Below are positions 26,808-35,630 of a stretch of 64,000 nt of DNA, piece by piece. Position 1 is the first letter of the stretch. The number at the start of each line of letters is the position of its first letter. The DNA is from a bacterium (GTDB lineage Bacteria > Bacillota > Clostridia > Lachnospirales > Lachnospiraceae). Under the pieces are notes generated by a model, which was not told the origin of the DNA, did not search any database, and worked only from the letters and a program-made list of their open reading frames with translations. The stretch lies in the NCBI GenBank assembly GCA_004562765.1, contig SFRL01000004.1, positions 27,095 to 91,094 on the forward strand, in the 5' to 3' direction. Made by a program: the position numbers and the translations under genes.

Positions 26808-27679
26808 TATGCTTCAACCTCCTTCTTCTTTGTAAGATAAACCTGAAGTCCACTGATGCAGGCAACTACTACGAATAGAACAAGTGCCTCTGCCTGACCG
26901 ACACCAAACTGTCTGGATGTAAATGCCTTTTCATAAACATGCATCGCTGCCATCTCTGTACTGCCGTAAGGACCGCCGGCGGTCAATGCAAGGTTCACAT
27001 CGTAAACCATGAACGCACGCGAAAGTGTCAGGAACAAGCAGATGGTCACAGAAGACATCATAAGTGGAAGTACTATGTAACGCAACTTGTTAAAACCGGC
27101 CGCTCCATCCAGGCTTGCTGCCTCCAATACATCCTCACTCAGTCCCATAAAGCCTGCTACATAAATAAGGATCATATAACCGGACAGCTGCCATACGGTA
27201 ACAAGTACCATCGCCGCAAAGGCTTTGTCCGGATCCGATAGCCAGGAGATCTCAAACAGTTTCATGCCGGTTGCCTCACCGATGTTTACAAACACACGTG
27301 AGAATACAAACTGCCAGATATATCCAAGAACGATTCCTCCGATCAGATTCGGGGTAAAAAATCCTGCCCGGAAGAAATTCTGTCCCTTGATCCCGCGTGT
27401 CAGAAGATATGCGATACCAAATGCGATCACATTGACCAGGATCACCACAACGATCACATATTTAAATGTCAGTAAAAGCGCCGTCCAAAACTGTGTGTCC
27501 TTTACCACGCCAACGTAGTTTTTCAGACCGATAAAGTTTTTCACCTGTGAAACACCGTTCCAGTCCGTAAATGTCAGATAAACGCCGTATACAAACGGTA
27601 CGATCACCACTGCTGTGAAAAATAGAATTCCAAGCAGTGCAAAGATACAAAAATCTTTTCCCTTATTTTTTGCTTTCAT
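26807..27679 (-). CDS. carbohydrate ABC transporter permease (MalF type)
   Basis: A 290-residue integral membrane permease with six predicted helices. The EAA loop reads EDVLEAASLDGAAGFNKLRY, the interaction site for the ATPase. Paired with the MalG-type permease next door to form the translocation pore. The start follows an AGGAG-like site 16 nt after the binding-protein gene. The operon context indicates sucrose or raffinose-family oligosaccharides as cargo. Confidence 0.92.
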   Translation of the reverse strand: MKAKNKGKDFCIFALLGILFFTAVVIVPFVYGVYLTFTDWNGVSQVKNFIGLKNYVGVVKDTQFWTALLLTFKYVIVVVILVNVIAFGIAYLLTRGIKGQNFFRAGFFTPNLIGGIVLGYIWQFVFSRVFVNIGEATGMKLFEISWLSDPDKAFAAMVLVTVWQLSGYMILIYVAGFMGLSEDVLEAASLDGAAGFNKLRYIVLPLMMSSVTICLFLTLSRAFMVYDVNLALTAGGPYGSTEMAAMHVYEKAFTSRQFGVGQAEALVLFVVVACISGLQVYLTKKKEVEA

Positions 27680-27695
27680 CCTGTCTGCTCCTCTC

Positions 27696-29072
27696 TTATT
27701 CCTGCTCTGCCCAATATTCTTCGATCAGTTCGATCAATTTTTCCCTGTCACATCTGTCAGCCAGATATTTCTGCATGGCTCCTCCCAGGATGGACCAGTG
27801 GTCATTCGGCACGATCGCAGAGGCACTGAAGGTCTCTCCGTTTTGCACATGCTCGTAAATATCCCTGCTGAGAGGATCTGTCGGCTCATACGGATTATTC
27901 CGGAACGGGGGAATGATATTACACTTATATACAACCAGCTGCTGGCCGAGTTCGCTGAATACCAGCCAGTTTAAAAATTCTTTTGCTGCTGCCTTTTCAT
28001 CCTCCGTTGCCATCTGTCCGTCCATCATGACCTGCTTGGACGGTGATCCCTGGATCTTCTGATTTGCAAAATCATTTTCATCATTACTCATGAAATACGG
28101 CAGGAATCCGTATTCATCCTCATTTTTTGCACCTGCTTCCTTGAGATTCGGCCATGCCCAGTTACCGTTCAGCCAGATCGCCGTCTTGCCGTCTGCCAGG
28201 TCGATCGCCATCTCATCATAGTCTGCACCCAGCGGATCTCCCTTTGCGACATTATATTTCTTCAGGATATCAACCAGATCCAGAAATCCGTTCATCCGGT
28301 CATAATCTCTTAAGTTCAATTCTCCGCTCTTGATCTGTTCGATCACCTGCTGTGCACCATCTGTCGTTCCATCGTAAGTCTCATAGACGTATTGCAGCTG
28401 ATGTGCACCCAGCGACCAGTCCTCTTTTGCCAGTGAAACCGGCTTTTCGATTCCCGCTGCCACCAGACGATCCAGCAGATTCACCAGATCCTCCTGCGTT
28501 TTCACAGATGCCGGGTCGAATGCCTCACCGAGTGCTTCCTCAATGACTTCCTTGTGATAGATCAGTCCGCGTCCTTCCACGCACAGCGGAAAACTGTAGA
28601 TCTTTCCGTTGATCTCTGTCAGGTAGCCCTCTGCCTCATCGGTCCACGCCTCACCGGTCAGGTCCTCTGCCTTTTCCTCTGCCAGCGCAACCACATCTGT
28701 GGTGTCCAGAATAGATAATGTCGGGGGATTTCCTGCGTTATACAGACTCACGACCTTTGTGTAAGGTGAATCACCGTCTGTCACCGGCATGATCTCCACA
28801 TGAATGCCTGTCTTTTCTTCAAATATCTTTCCTATTTCTTCCAGTGCAACCTGAATTTCAGCCTTTGTATTCAGTACGCTGATCTCAGTTCCTTTCAGAT
28901 CTGTCCGGTATTCATATGTATCCACTGAAGTGTCGATTGGTATCTCCTCTTCCACCTCGTTCGGATCGTCCGGGTCACTCGCAAAACCAAATGTACATCC
29001 GGTCAGCGTGCCCATCGTCATTGCTCCGGTCAGTACCATCGCAAATAAACGTGCAATTCCTTTCCTCTTCAT
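27696..29072 (-). CDS. extracellular sugar-binding lipoprotein of the ABC importer
   Basis: A 458-residue solute-binding protein, first gene of the sucrose/raffinose operon. The signal peptide ends in the lipobox TLTGC, Cys26, so it is lipid-anchored outside the membrane. A short acidic linker (SDPDDPNEVEEEIPID) precedes the family 1 type binding domain; IWLNGNWAWPNLKEAG and the C-terminal KEFLNWLVFSELGQQ are recognisable. Strong AGGAGG before the start. The palindromic operator at 29159-29174 lies ~87 bp upstream, consistent with LacI control. Sugar specificity is inferred from the enzymes. Confidence 0.92.
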   Translation of the reverse strand: MKRKGIARLFAMVLTGAMTMGTLTGCTFGFASDPDDPNEVEEEIPIDTSVDTYEYRTDLKGTEISVLNTKAEIQVALEEIGKIFEEKTGIHVEIMPVTDGDSPYTKVVSLYNAGNPPTLSILDTTDVVALAEEKAEDLTGEAWTDEAEGYLTEINGKIYSFPLCVEGRGLIYHKEVIEEALGEAFDPASVKTQEDLVNLLDRLVAAGIEKPVSLAKEDWSLGAHQLQYVYETYDGTTDGAQQVIEQIKSGELNLRDYDRMNGFLDLVDILKKYNVAKGDPLGADYDEMAIDLADGKTAIWLNGNWAWPNLKEAGAKNEDEYGFLPYFMSNDENDFANQKIQGSPSKQVMMDGQMATEDEKAAAKEFLNWLVFSELGQQLVVYKCNIIPPFRNNPYEPTDPLSRDIYEHVQNGETFSASAIVPNDHWSILGGAMQKYLADRCDREKLIELIEEYWAEQE

Positions 29073-29158
29073 GAAGCTGTCCTCCTCTTTGTTATTTCGC
29101 AGATCATCCTGTCTCTCTTTGATCGCTTGTATGATATTTACGGTTTACAAAACCGGTT

Positions 29159-29174
29159 AAGTAACCGGTTACTT
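29159..29174. promoter_or_regulatory. LacI-family operator 1, upstream of the ABC importer operon
   Basis: Perfect 16-bp palindrome AAGTAACCGGTTACTT with the central CG typical of LacI-family operators. It sits inside a ~30-bp segment repeated almost exactly at 29274-29303. Confidence 0.8.
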
Positions 29175-29285
29175 TATGAACTCATATTAACATCCCAGTT
29201 CCTTCCAGTCAACTGTTTTTCATAAGTTTATGAATCCTGCACAATTCTTTCGGCTTCTGTTTAGGCACATCATACAAAACCGGTA

Positions 29286-29301
29286 AAGTAACCGGTTATT
29301 T
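29286..29301. promoter_or_regulatory. LacI-family operator 2, next to the lacI promoter
   Basis: AAGTAACCGGTTATTT, one mismatch from operator 1 and in the same orientation. It ends 1 bp before the -35 box of the regulator gene, so binding should repress the regulator itself. Centre-to-centre distance to operator 1 is 127 bp, close to 12 helical turns. Confidence 0.8.
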
Positions 29302-29302
29302 A

Positions 29303-29331
29303 TTGTCTGTCGTTAAAATTTTTGCTATAAT
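29303..29331 (+). promoter_or_regulatory. sigma-A promoter of the LacI-family regulator
   Basis: TTGTCT (29303-29308), 17-nt spacer, TATAAT (29326-29331), 35 nt before the start codon. Confidence 0.85.
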
Positions 29332-29366
29332 CAGAACTAAATATAATATTAAGAGGAACACCAATC

Positions 29367-30416
29367 ATGAGCAGAGAAAAAAAGATTACCTTTAATGACA
29401 TTGCAAAATATACGGGTTTTTCCAAGACAACGATCTCCCGCTACTTTAACAATCCGGACTCCCTGACGGTAGAAAACCAGGAAATCATCGCAAAGGCACT
29501 GACTGACCTGAACTATAAAGAGAACAAAGTAGGACGCATCCTCGCAAACGGCAGGACTGAGTTTATCGGCGTGATCATTCCGAATCTGACCAATCACTAT
29601 TATTCCGAGATGCTCAACCGGATCCTTCTGACCTACGAGCAGTTCGGATACAAATTTCTGGTCTTTATCGGAAATGAAAACGAGGTATCTGAACGGCAGT
29701 ATATTCAGGAGCTGCTGGCCTACAATATTGAAGGACTCATTATCATGAGCTTTACCATTCCCTCTAAAGAGCTTGCAGAGCTGGGCATTCCGGTAGTGAC
29801 GATCGAGCGCGAGGACAGATACGTCTGCAGCGTTAATACAGACAACTACATGGGTGGCGTGCAGGCCACAAGCCTGCTGGCAAAGCTGGGCTGCGACATT
29901 CTCCTGCACATCAACACGCCTACTTCACCGGATATCCCTGCCTACGGGCGTATTAAGGGTTTTCTGGATATCTGCGAGGAGAAGCAGTTAAATCACAGGA
30001 TCATCTATAAGGAACTCGGAAATACCTATGAGCTGATGCAAAAAAATCTCAGCGATATCATCGATGAACTGGCAGAAGCATATCCCAGTCAGAAAAAAGG
30101 AATCTTTATTTCCAGCGATACCCATGCAAATATCTTTTTAAATCTTCTGATCAAAAAATACGGTACGCTCCCCGATGACTACCTGATCGTCGGTTTTGAT
30201 GACTCACCGATCGCAAGAGAGGCTGTCATTCCGATCAGCACGGTTGGTCAGCAGATCGACCGGATCGCATATGAAGCTGTCAGCCTGCTCGTAGACCAGA
30301 TGAATGAACGCAAAAAAAGAAGACCGGTTCCGTTAACAGAACCGATCCATAAAGTCGTCACTCCCATTCTGATGCGTCGGGGCACAACCGAAAAAGATTT
30401 TCATTTATCACTGTAG
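29367..30416 (+). CDS. LacI-family repressor of the sucrose/raffinose operon
   Basis: A 349-residue LacI/GalR-family regulator. The N-terminal helix-turn-helix is ITFNDIAKYTGFSKTTISRY followed by FNNPDSLTVE; the hinge and periplasmic-binding-protein-like effector domain follow (FIGVIIPNLTNHYYSEML, VGFDDSPIAREAVIPISTV). Divergent from the importer operon, with two matching operators in the shared 294-bp region. Likely relieved by sucrose, raffinose or a breakdown product. The start follows AGAGGA. Confidence 0.9.
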   Translation: MSREKKITFNDIAKYTGFSKTTISRYFNNPDSLTVENQEIIAKALTDLNYKENKVGRILANGRTEFIGVIIPNLTNHYYSEMLNRILLTYEQFGYKFLVFIGNENEVSERQYIQELLAYNIEGLIIMSFTIPSKELAELGIPVVTIEREDRYVCSVNTDNYMGGVQATSLLAKLGCDILLHINTPTSPDIPAYGRIKGFLDICEEKQLNHRIIYKELGNTYELMQKNLSDIIDELAEAYPSQKKGIFISSDTHANIFLNLLIKKYGTLPDDYLIVGFDDSPIAREAVIPISTVGQQIDRIAYEAVSLLVDQMNERKKRRPVPLTEPIHKVVTPILMRRGTTEKDFHLSL

Positions 30417-30473
30417 CTACGTTCCTTCACAATCTGATACACGCTATATTCAGATCAAAAGCAGTCCGCCTTT

Positions 30474-31673
30474 TCACCTTCCCGCCGGAAGCACAACCTG
30501 AAAAACATTTTGCCCCTCACGGCTTTCCACCCATATTTTCCCGTGGTGATTCGCGACGATGCTTCCGGCAATGGAAAGGCCCAGTCCAAAATGACTGCCG
30601 TTGTCGCCCCGCGCCTCATCCATGCGATAAAACCGTTCAAACAGTTTCTCCTGCTGTTCCTTGGGGATCGGTGCGCCGGTATTTGACACACACAGTGTGA
30701 ACCTGCGCGCCCGCAAAGACGCCCGGATCGCGATATTTCCGCCCTCCGGGGTATAGCTGATAGCGTTGTCCAGAAGGATCGACATCAGATTTTTTATCTG
30801 GTCCTCATCACCGATCATCTGCATCTGTTCCTGGACATCGATATCCATTGTCAGTTTCTTTTCATATGCAACACTCTCCATCGGATAGATGACATCCAAT
30901 AATGATTCATCCACGCAAAATTTCCGGTACTCCGTCTGTTCCATCGGTGTGTCCAGACGCATGAGCGTCAGCATCTTGTTCACCATTGCGATCATATGCT
31001 CCGTCTCCTGTCTGATGTATTGCAGGTGACGGTTATCCCCGATCTCCGCCTCCAGCAGCTGCGTATTCGCGCTGATCACGGTGAGCGGTGTCTTCAACTC
31101 ATGACCGGCGTTGGACATGAACTTTTTCTCAGAACTGATCATCTGCTCCACCGGACGCACAAGACGTCTGGAGAGCAGCTGTGTCAACAGGATCAAAAGC
31201 GCAATACCTGCGCCTGCAAAAAGCAGGCAGACAACAATCGCGGGAATCATTGCCCGCACCGCAGGATACACACTGATCAGCACGATGTATCTGCCGGATT
31301 TTCCCTGCTTGGTGACACTCGTCACCTCCCGGAATTCCAGTGGCTCCTTCCAGTGGTCTGCCACCTTCTGGGCATACACGTACAGCTTCTCCTCATCAAT
31401 GCCCTGCATATAGTTGCTGTACAGCTCGACCGTTCCGTCCTTTTGCACATGAAAAAGCACATAGTCAACGGACTCCATCTCAAGCGCCGCTCCCCGCGTT
31501 TTTTCGATCTGTTTTAATCCCGTCTCCGAAACCTCCAGCCGCACCTGTCTGCGCAGCTCCATAAGCCGGTCCTCATAGCTTCCCCAGCAAAACATGATCA
31601 GACCGCCCATGAGCACCACGCAAAACAGCGCGCTCAAAAGGATCGTCAGATTTTTTTTCAGTTTACTGATCAT
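30474..31673 (-). CDS. sensor histidine kinase (two transmembrane helices, HisKA/HATPase)
   Basis: A 399-residue membrane sensor kinase. Two helices (LTILLSALFCVVLMGGLIMF near the N-terminus and IVVCLLFAGAGIALLILL) bracket an outer sensing loop of ~120 residues. The phospho-acceptor His is in MSNAGHELKTPLTVI; the ATP-binding N box is LLDNAISYTPEGG and the G box HFGLGLSIAGSIV. Start 31673 overlaps the regulator gene by 11 nt, behind GGAGGAG. The signal is unknown; the divergent sulfonation genes across the intergenic region are the best candidate targets. Confidence 0.92.
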   Translation of the reverse strand: MISKLKKNLTILLSALFCVVLMGGLIMFCWGSYEDRLMELRRQVRLEVSETGLKQIEKTRGAALEMESVDYVLFHVQKDGTVELYSNYMQGIDEEKLYVYAQKVADHWKEPLEFREVTSVTKQGKSGRYIVLISVYPAVRAMIPAIVVCLLFAGAGIALLILLTQLLSRRLVRPVEQMISSEKKFMSNAGHELKTPLTVISANTQLLEAEIGDNRHLQYIRQETEHMIAMVNKMLTLMRLDTPMEQTEYRKFCVDESLLDVIYPMESVAYEKKLTMDIDVQEQMQMIGDEDQIKNLMSILLDNAISYTPEGGNIAIRASLRARRFTLCVSNTGAPIPKEQQEKLFERFYRMDEARGDNGSHFGLGLSIAGSIVANHHGKIWVESREGQNVFQVVLPAGR

Positions 31674-32349
31674 CGCACTCCTCCAGAATATATCCCACGC
31701 CTCGCACGGCACGGATCTTGACATTCACATGCAGATAATTGAACTTCCGGCGCAGAAATGACACATACACTTCTACGTTATTGTACTCAGCATCCGATTC
31801 AAAGCCCCAGATCTTTGTGGAGATCTGTTCCTTTTCAAGCACCTGTCCCTGGTTCATCAAAAACAGTTCCAACAGCTGCATCTCTTTTCCGGCAATCTTC
31901 ATCGTCTTGCCGTTGCTCACATTTTTGATCTCACAGGCACTACTGTCCAGCGAAAGATCGCCTGCACGCAGCGTGACGATCTCCTGTATGCCCCGGCGTC
32001 TTAAAATTGCCTGCACCCGCATCAGAAGTTCCCGGATCTCAAAAGGTTTTGTCACGTAGTCATCCGCCCCGCGCTCAAAGCCCCGGATCTTGTCCTCCAG
32101 CTCTGTCTTTGCCGTCAGGATCAGCACCGGGAGTTCCTGCCCCTCGGCGCGCATGCGCGCAAGCACCTCATAACCGTTCATCTCCGGCAGCATCACATCC
32201 AGGATCATCAGATCATAGATGCCGCTCATGGCATGTTCATAACCTGCCCTGCCGTCATGTACCACATCCACGATATAGTTTTCTTTTACAAGTGTCTCCT
32301 CCAGCGTATCCGCCAGCCGGACAGAATCCTCTACGATCAATATACGCAA
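31663..32349 (-). CDS. OmpR/PhoB-family response regulator
   Basis: A 228-residue response regulator. The receiver domain has the phospho-acceptor Asp in YDLMILDVMLPEMNGYEV, the acidic pair near the start (ILIVEDSVRLAD) and the conserved Lys in YVTKPFEIRELLMR. The C-terminal winged helix carries NVEVYVSFLRRKFNYL and IRAVRGVGYILE. Overlaps the kinase gene. A tandem 11-bp-period repeat at 32785-32805, upstream of cysD, is the kind of site such regulators bind. Confidence 0.93.
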   Translation of the reverse strand: MRILIVEDSVRLADTLEETLVKENYIVDVVHDGRAGYEHAMSGIYDLMILDVMLPEMNGYEVLARMRAEGQELPVLILTAKTELEDKIRGFERGADDYVTKPFEIRELLMRVQAILRRRGIQEIVTLRAGDLSLDSSACEIKNVSNGKTMKIAGKEMQLLELFLMNQGQVLEKEQISTKIWGFESDAEYNNVEVYVSFLRRKFNYLHVNVKIRAVRGVGYILEECDDQ

Positions 32350-32493
32350 CGCTCTTAACCTTCTCTCTTTTCGTGCAGCCTGTAGTCTTTTTCATCTTAC
32401 TACGACGCGATCCGATATTGCAATCCCTTTTTCTGTGACTGCAAACTTCACTGTTACTTCTTGAAGCCATGCCACGTGCCTTTTCTCAGCACG

Positions 32494-32737
32494 CCCTGTC
32501 AACGTCAAAGTCCGAAAATCGCGCGCCTGTATCCTGCGTGACGGTATGTAACAGTTGTTTATGCGACGGGTACACGCGGAGAAAATATAGAGCAATCAGT
32601 GATCAGGCAGCAGAGCCAAGCTGATCTTGCTTGGACTCTGTGCCACTCGCGTGATTTACCTTGCAAGCATAACAAACTGTTACATACTGTCGCGCAGAGA
32701 AAGGACGCGTGAGTTGCATGTTCTGGAGTTGGCAGGG
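32494..32737. repeat. ~245-bp imperfect foldback (MITE-like) element
   Basis: The region between the two-component genes and cysD folds back on itself. Outer arms: CCCTGTCAA (32494-32502) and TTGGCAGGG (32729-32737). Main arms: 24 nt at 32540-32563 and 32668-32691, matching at 21 of 24 positions around ATGTAACAG / CTGTTACAT. Inner arms: CACGCG (32573-32578) with CGCGTG near 32648, and a nested hairpin CAGAGCCAAGC / GCTTGGACTCTG around 32615-32644. Short ORFs inside are not convincing genes. Probably a non-autonomous mobile element or structured RNA; copy number elsewhere cannot be seen. The rest of the 32350-32882 gap holds only the promoter region. Confidence 0.65.
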
Positions 32738-32784
32738 AGTGTACATCTTTATTGTTCACTGTTTTTTCACTTTTTCTAAATTTT

Positions 32785-32818
32785 TTTCAAGGTTCTTTCA
32801 AGGTTTGTTCCCTATGAT
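32785..32818 (+). promoter_or_regulatory. tandem response-regulator site plus -10 box upstream of cysD
   Basis: TTTCAAGGTT occurs at 32785-32794 and again at 32796-32805, an 11-bp step. TATGAT at 32813-32818 could serve as -10, with the repeats occupying the -35 position, where no consensus -35 is present. This arrangement is standard for OmpR/PhoB-type activation. Confidence 0.6.
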
Positions 32819-32882
32819 AAATCTGTATGTAGTATAAAACAGAAAACTGGTAATCATAAAAAATGAAATACAGGAGTCAGTC

Positions 32883-33776
32883 ATGGATCATTTAGACAAA
32901 TTAGAAGCAGAAGCAATCTATATCATGCGTGAAGTAGCGGCTGAATGCGAAAAACCGGTCATGCTCTACTCGATCGGAAAGGATTCCTCCGTCATGCTTC
33001 ATCTCGCGTTAAAAGCATTTTATCCGGAAAAGCCCCCGTTTCCGTTTCTCCATGTCAATACCACATGGAAATTCAAAGAAATGATCACCTTCCGTGATCA
33101 GGTGGCAGAAAAATACGGCATTGAAATGCTGGAGTATATCAACGAAGAAGGACTTGCCCAGGGGATCAATCCCTTTGACCACGGTGCCGCCTACACAGAT
33201 ATCATGAAAACACAGGCGCTAAAACAGGCACTGGACAAATACGGCTTCACCGCAGCTTTCGGGGGCGGACGGCGTGACGAGGAAAAGAGCCGCGCCAAAG
33301 AGCGCATTTTTTCCTTCCGAAATCCCGATCACGCCTGGGATCCAAAAAACCAGCGCCCGGAAATGTGGAAGCTGTACAACACGGAAATCAACAGAGGCGA
33401 GAGCATCCGCGTCTTTCCGATCTCCAACTGGACCGAAAAGGATATCTGGCAGTATATCCGCAGGGAAAATATCGACATTGTTCCGCTTTACTTTGCAGCC
33501 GAGCGTCCGGTCGTAGAGCGCGACGGCAATCTCATCATGGTCGATGATGAGCGCATGCGCCTTTTGCCGGGCGAACAGCCGGTCATGAAAAAAGTGCGCT
33601 TCCGCACACTGGGCTGTTATCCGCTCTCCGGCGGCATGGAATCCGACGCGGACACGCTTGACGCGATCATCGAAGAAACATTAAGTGCGGTATCTTCCGA
33701 GCGTACCAGCCGGGTCATCGATAAGGACGGTGGCTCCGCCAGCATGGAAAAACGAAAGAGGGAGGGCTATTTCTAA
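32883..33776 (+). CDS. cysD: sulfate adenylyltransferase subunit 2 (ATP sulfurylase small subunit)
   Basis: A 297-residue enzyme making adenosine 5'-phosphosulfate from ATP and sulfate with CysN. The PP-loop pyrophosphatase motif is MLYSIGKDSSVMLHLALKAF (SxGKDS); AAFGGGRRDEEKSRAKER, FPISNWTEKDIWQYI and RFRTLGCYPLSGG are the conserved CysD segments. AGGAG precedes the start, and the stop overlaps the cysNC start by 1 nt (TAATG). No APS or PAPS reductase gene follows, so the product probably feeds sulfonation rather than sulfur assimilation. Confidence 0.95.
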   Translation: MDHLDKLEAEAIYIMREVAAECEKPVMLYSIGKDSSVMLHLALKAFYPEKPPFPFLHVNTTWKFKEMITFRDQVAEKYGIEMLEYINEEGLAQGINPFDHGAAYTDIMKTQALKQALDKYGFTAAFGGGRRDEEKSRAKERIFSFRNPDHAWDPKNQRPEMWKLYNTEINRGESIRVFPISNWTEKDIWQYIRRENIDIVPLYFAAERPVVERDGNLIMVDDERMRLLPGEQPVMKKVRFRTLGCYPLSGGMESDADTLDAIIEETLSAVSSERTSRVIDKDGGSASMEKRKREGYF

Positions 33777-35599
33777 TGGACTCATTACTGAAATTTATCA
33801 CCTGCGGAAGCGTGGACGATGGAAAATCCACCCTGATCGGACATATGCTCTATGACGCCAAGCTGCTCTTCGCCGATCAGAAAAAAGCGCTGGAGTTGGA
33901 TTCACGGATCGGTTCCAACGGCGGCGACATTGATTACAGCCTCCTTCTGGACGGACTGATGGCCGAGCGCGAGCAGGGTATTACGATCGACGTTGCCTAC
34001 CGCTATTTTACGACAGAGCACCGCTCCTTTATCGTGGCAGACACACCGGGACACGAAGAATACACCCGCAACATGGCGGTTGGCGCCTCCTTTGCAGATC
34101 TCGCCGTCATCCTTGTGGATGCCAGTCAGGGCGTGCTCACGCAGACGCGCCGGCATACCCGTATCTGCGCGCTCATGGGCATCCGTCACTTTGTATTTGC
34201 AGTCAACAAGATGGACCTGATCGACTTTTCGCAGGAGAAGTTCCGGAAGATCCGAAAAGAGATCCGCATTCTCCTCGCCGAGTTTGAATTTGACTCCGAG
34301 ACAGTTATCCCGGTTTCCGCCACCTGCGGAGACAACATTACGAAATCATCCGCAAATATGCCCTGGTACACCGGCGCACCGCTGCTCTCCTATCTGGAGC
34401 ACATTGATATCAGCACACAGCATGTGCAGCAGAGCTTTACGATGCCGGTTCAGCGTGTCTGCCGCCCGGATCACAGCTTCCGGGGCTTTCAGGGGCAGAT
34501 CGAGAGCGGAAGTGTCTCCGTGGGAGACGAGATCACGGTACTCCCCAGTCGCGAGACATCACATGTCCGTTCGATCCTATGCGGAGATCAGACAGTAACT
34601 TCGGCATCTGCAGGACATGCTGTGACACTCCAGCTGGACACGGAAATTGATGTTTCGCGGGGCTGCGTGCTCGTAAACGGCGGTACGACCACCGTTAATC
34701 ACCTGTTTTCCGCCTCCATTCTCTGGATGGATGACGCCCGGCTCGTGGAAGGAAAGAGCTACCTGATGAAGGTCGGAACGCAAAAAGTCCCTGCGACGGT
34801 ACTTCGCATCCGCCATAAGGTCGACGTAAATTCCGGGCAGGAGGTTCCTGTCGATGCGATCTATAAAAATGAGATCGCCGTCTCCGATTTTTCCACATCG
34901 ACAGACTTTGTATTTGATACCTTTTTACAAAACAAGGCGCTGGGATCCATGATCCTCATCGACCGTGTGAGCCATATGACCTCCGCCTGCGGAACGATCA
35001 CACGCTCCTTGGACCGGGGCACAAACCTGACCTGGCAGAATACGGATATCACACGCTCATTCCGAGAGAATCAGCTTGGACAGAAAGCGCGTACGATCTG
35101 GTTCACCGGGCTTTCCGGTTCCGGCAAATCCACGCTTGCAAACGCCCTCGAAAAACGTCTCGCCGCACTGGGCAAACACACAATGCTGCTGGACGGCGAC
35201 AATATCCGTATGGGCTTAAACCGCAACCTCGGCTTCTCGGAAACAGACCGTATCGAAAATATCCGACGCATCGCAGAGGTGGCAAAACTGATGAACGAAG
35301 CAGGCTTGATCGTACTCACCGCTTTCATCTCTCCCTTCGCGAACGACAGAAGACGCGCAAAGGAGATCATCGGCGATGCATTTACGGAAGTGTATGTCAG
35401 CACGCCCCTGGAAGAATGTGCGAGCCGTGATGTGAAGGGTCTGTACGCCGCCGCAAAGGCCGGAAAGATCGAACAGTTTACAGGCATCAGCAGTCCCTAT
35501 GAAGTACCGCAGCATCCGGACGTTGTCATCGACACCACCGGCCGCGATCTGGACGAGTGCGCGGATGAGCTGCTGGAACAGCTGAAATCATTGTTCTGA
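33776..35599 (+). CDS. cysNC: bifunctional ATP sulfurylase GTPase subunit / APS kinase (CysN-CysC fusion)
   Basis: A 607-residue fusion like NodQ. The N-terminal ~420 residues are the CysN GTPase: GSVDDGKST (P-loop), GITIDVAYRYF, DTPGHEEYTRNM (G3) and NKMDL (G4), then elongation-factor-type barrels. From ~residue 430 comes APS kinase: FTGLSGSGKSTLANALEKRL (P-loop), LDGDNIRMGLNRNLGFS and the ISPFANDRRRAKE loop. Together with CysD it turns sulfate into PAPS, the universal sulfuryl donor. Cytoplasmic. Both halves are intact. Confidence 0.95.
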   Translation: MDSLLKFITCGSVDDGKSTLIGHMLYDAKLLFADQKKALELDSRIGSNGGDIDYSLLLDGLMAEREQGITIDVAYRYFTTEHRSFIVADTPGHEEYTRNMAVGASFADLAVILVDASQGVLTQTRRHTRICALMGIRHFVFAVNKMDLIDFSQEKFRKIRKEIRILLAEFEFDSETVIPVSATCGDNITKSSANMPWYTGAPLLSYLEHIDISTQHVQQSFTMPVQRVCRPDHSFRGFQGQIESGSVSVGDEITVLPSRETSHVRSILCGDQTVTSASAGHAVTLQLDTEIDVSRGCVLVNGGTTTVNHLFSASILWMDDARLVEGKSYLMKVGTQKVPATVLRIRHKVDVNSGQEVPVDAIYKNEIAVSDFSTSTDFVFDTFLQNKALGSMILIDRVSHMTSACGTITRSLDRGTNLTWQNTDITRSFRENQLGQKARTIWFTGLSGSGKSTLANALEKRLAALGKHTMLLDGDNIRMGLNRNLGFSETDRIENIRRIAEVAKLMNEAGLIVLTAFISPFANDRRRAKEIIGDAFTEVYVSTPLEECASRDVKGLYAAAKAGKIEQFTGISSPYEVPQHPDVVIDTTGRDLDECADELLEQLKSLF

Positions 35600-35630
35600 C
35601 ACCCGATAAAACTACGAAAGGATACACGCC

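Noticed and set aside
29349..29909. A 186-codon minus-strand ORF overlapping the LacI-family gene
   Set aside because: Antisense of a gene with a consensus promoter and clear helix-turn-helix; no independent signals.
32392..32759. Two small minus-strand ORFs (60-67 codons) between the response regulator and cysD
   Set aside because: They lie in or across the foldback element, have no ribosome site and show no protein family features.
32883..35599. Assimilatory sulfate reduction operon
   Set aside because: No APS/PAPS reductase or sulfite reductase follows; a sulfotransferase-like gene does.
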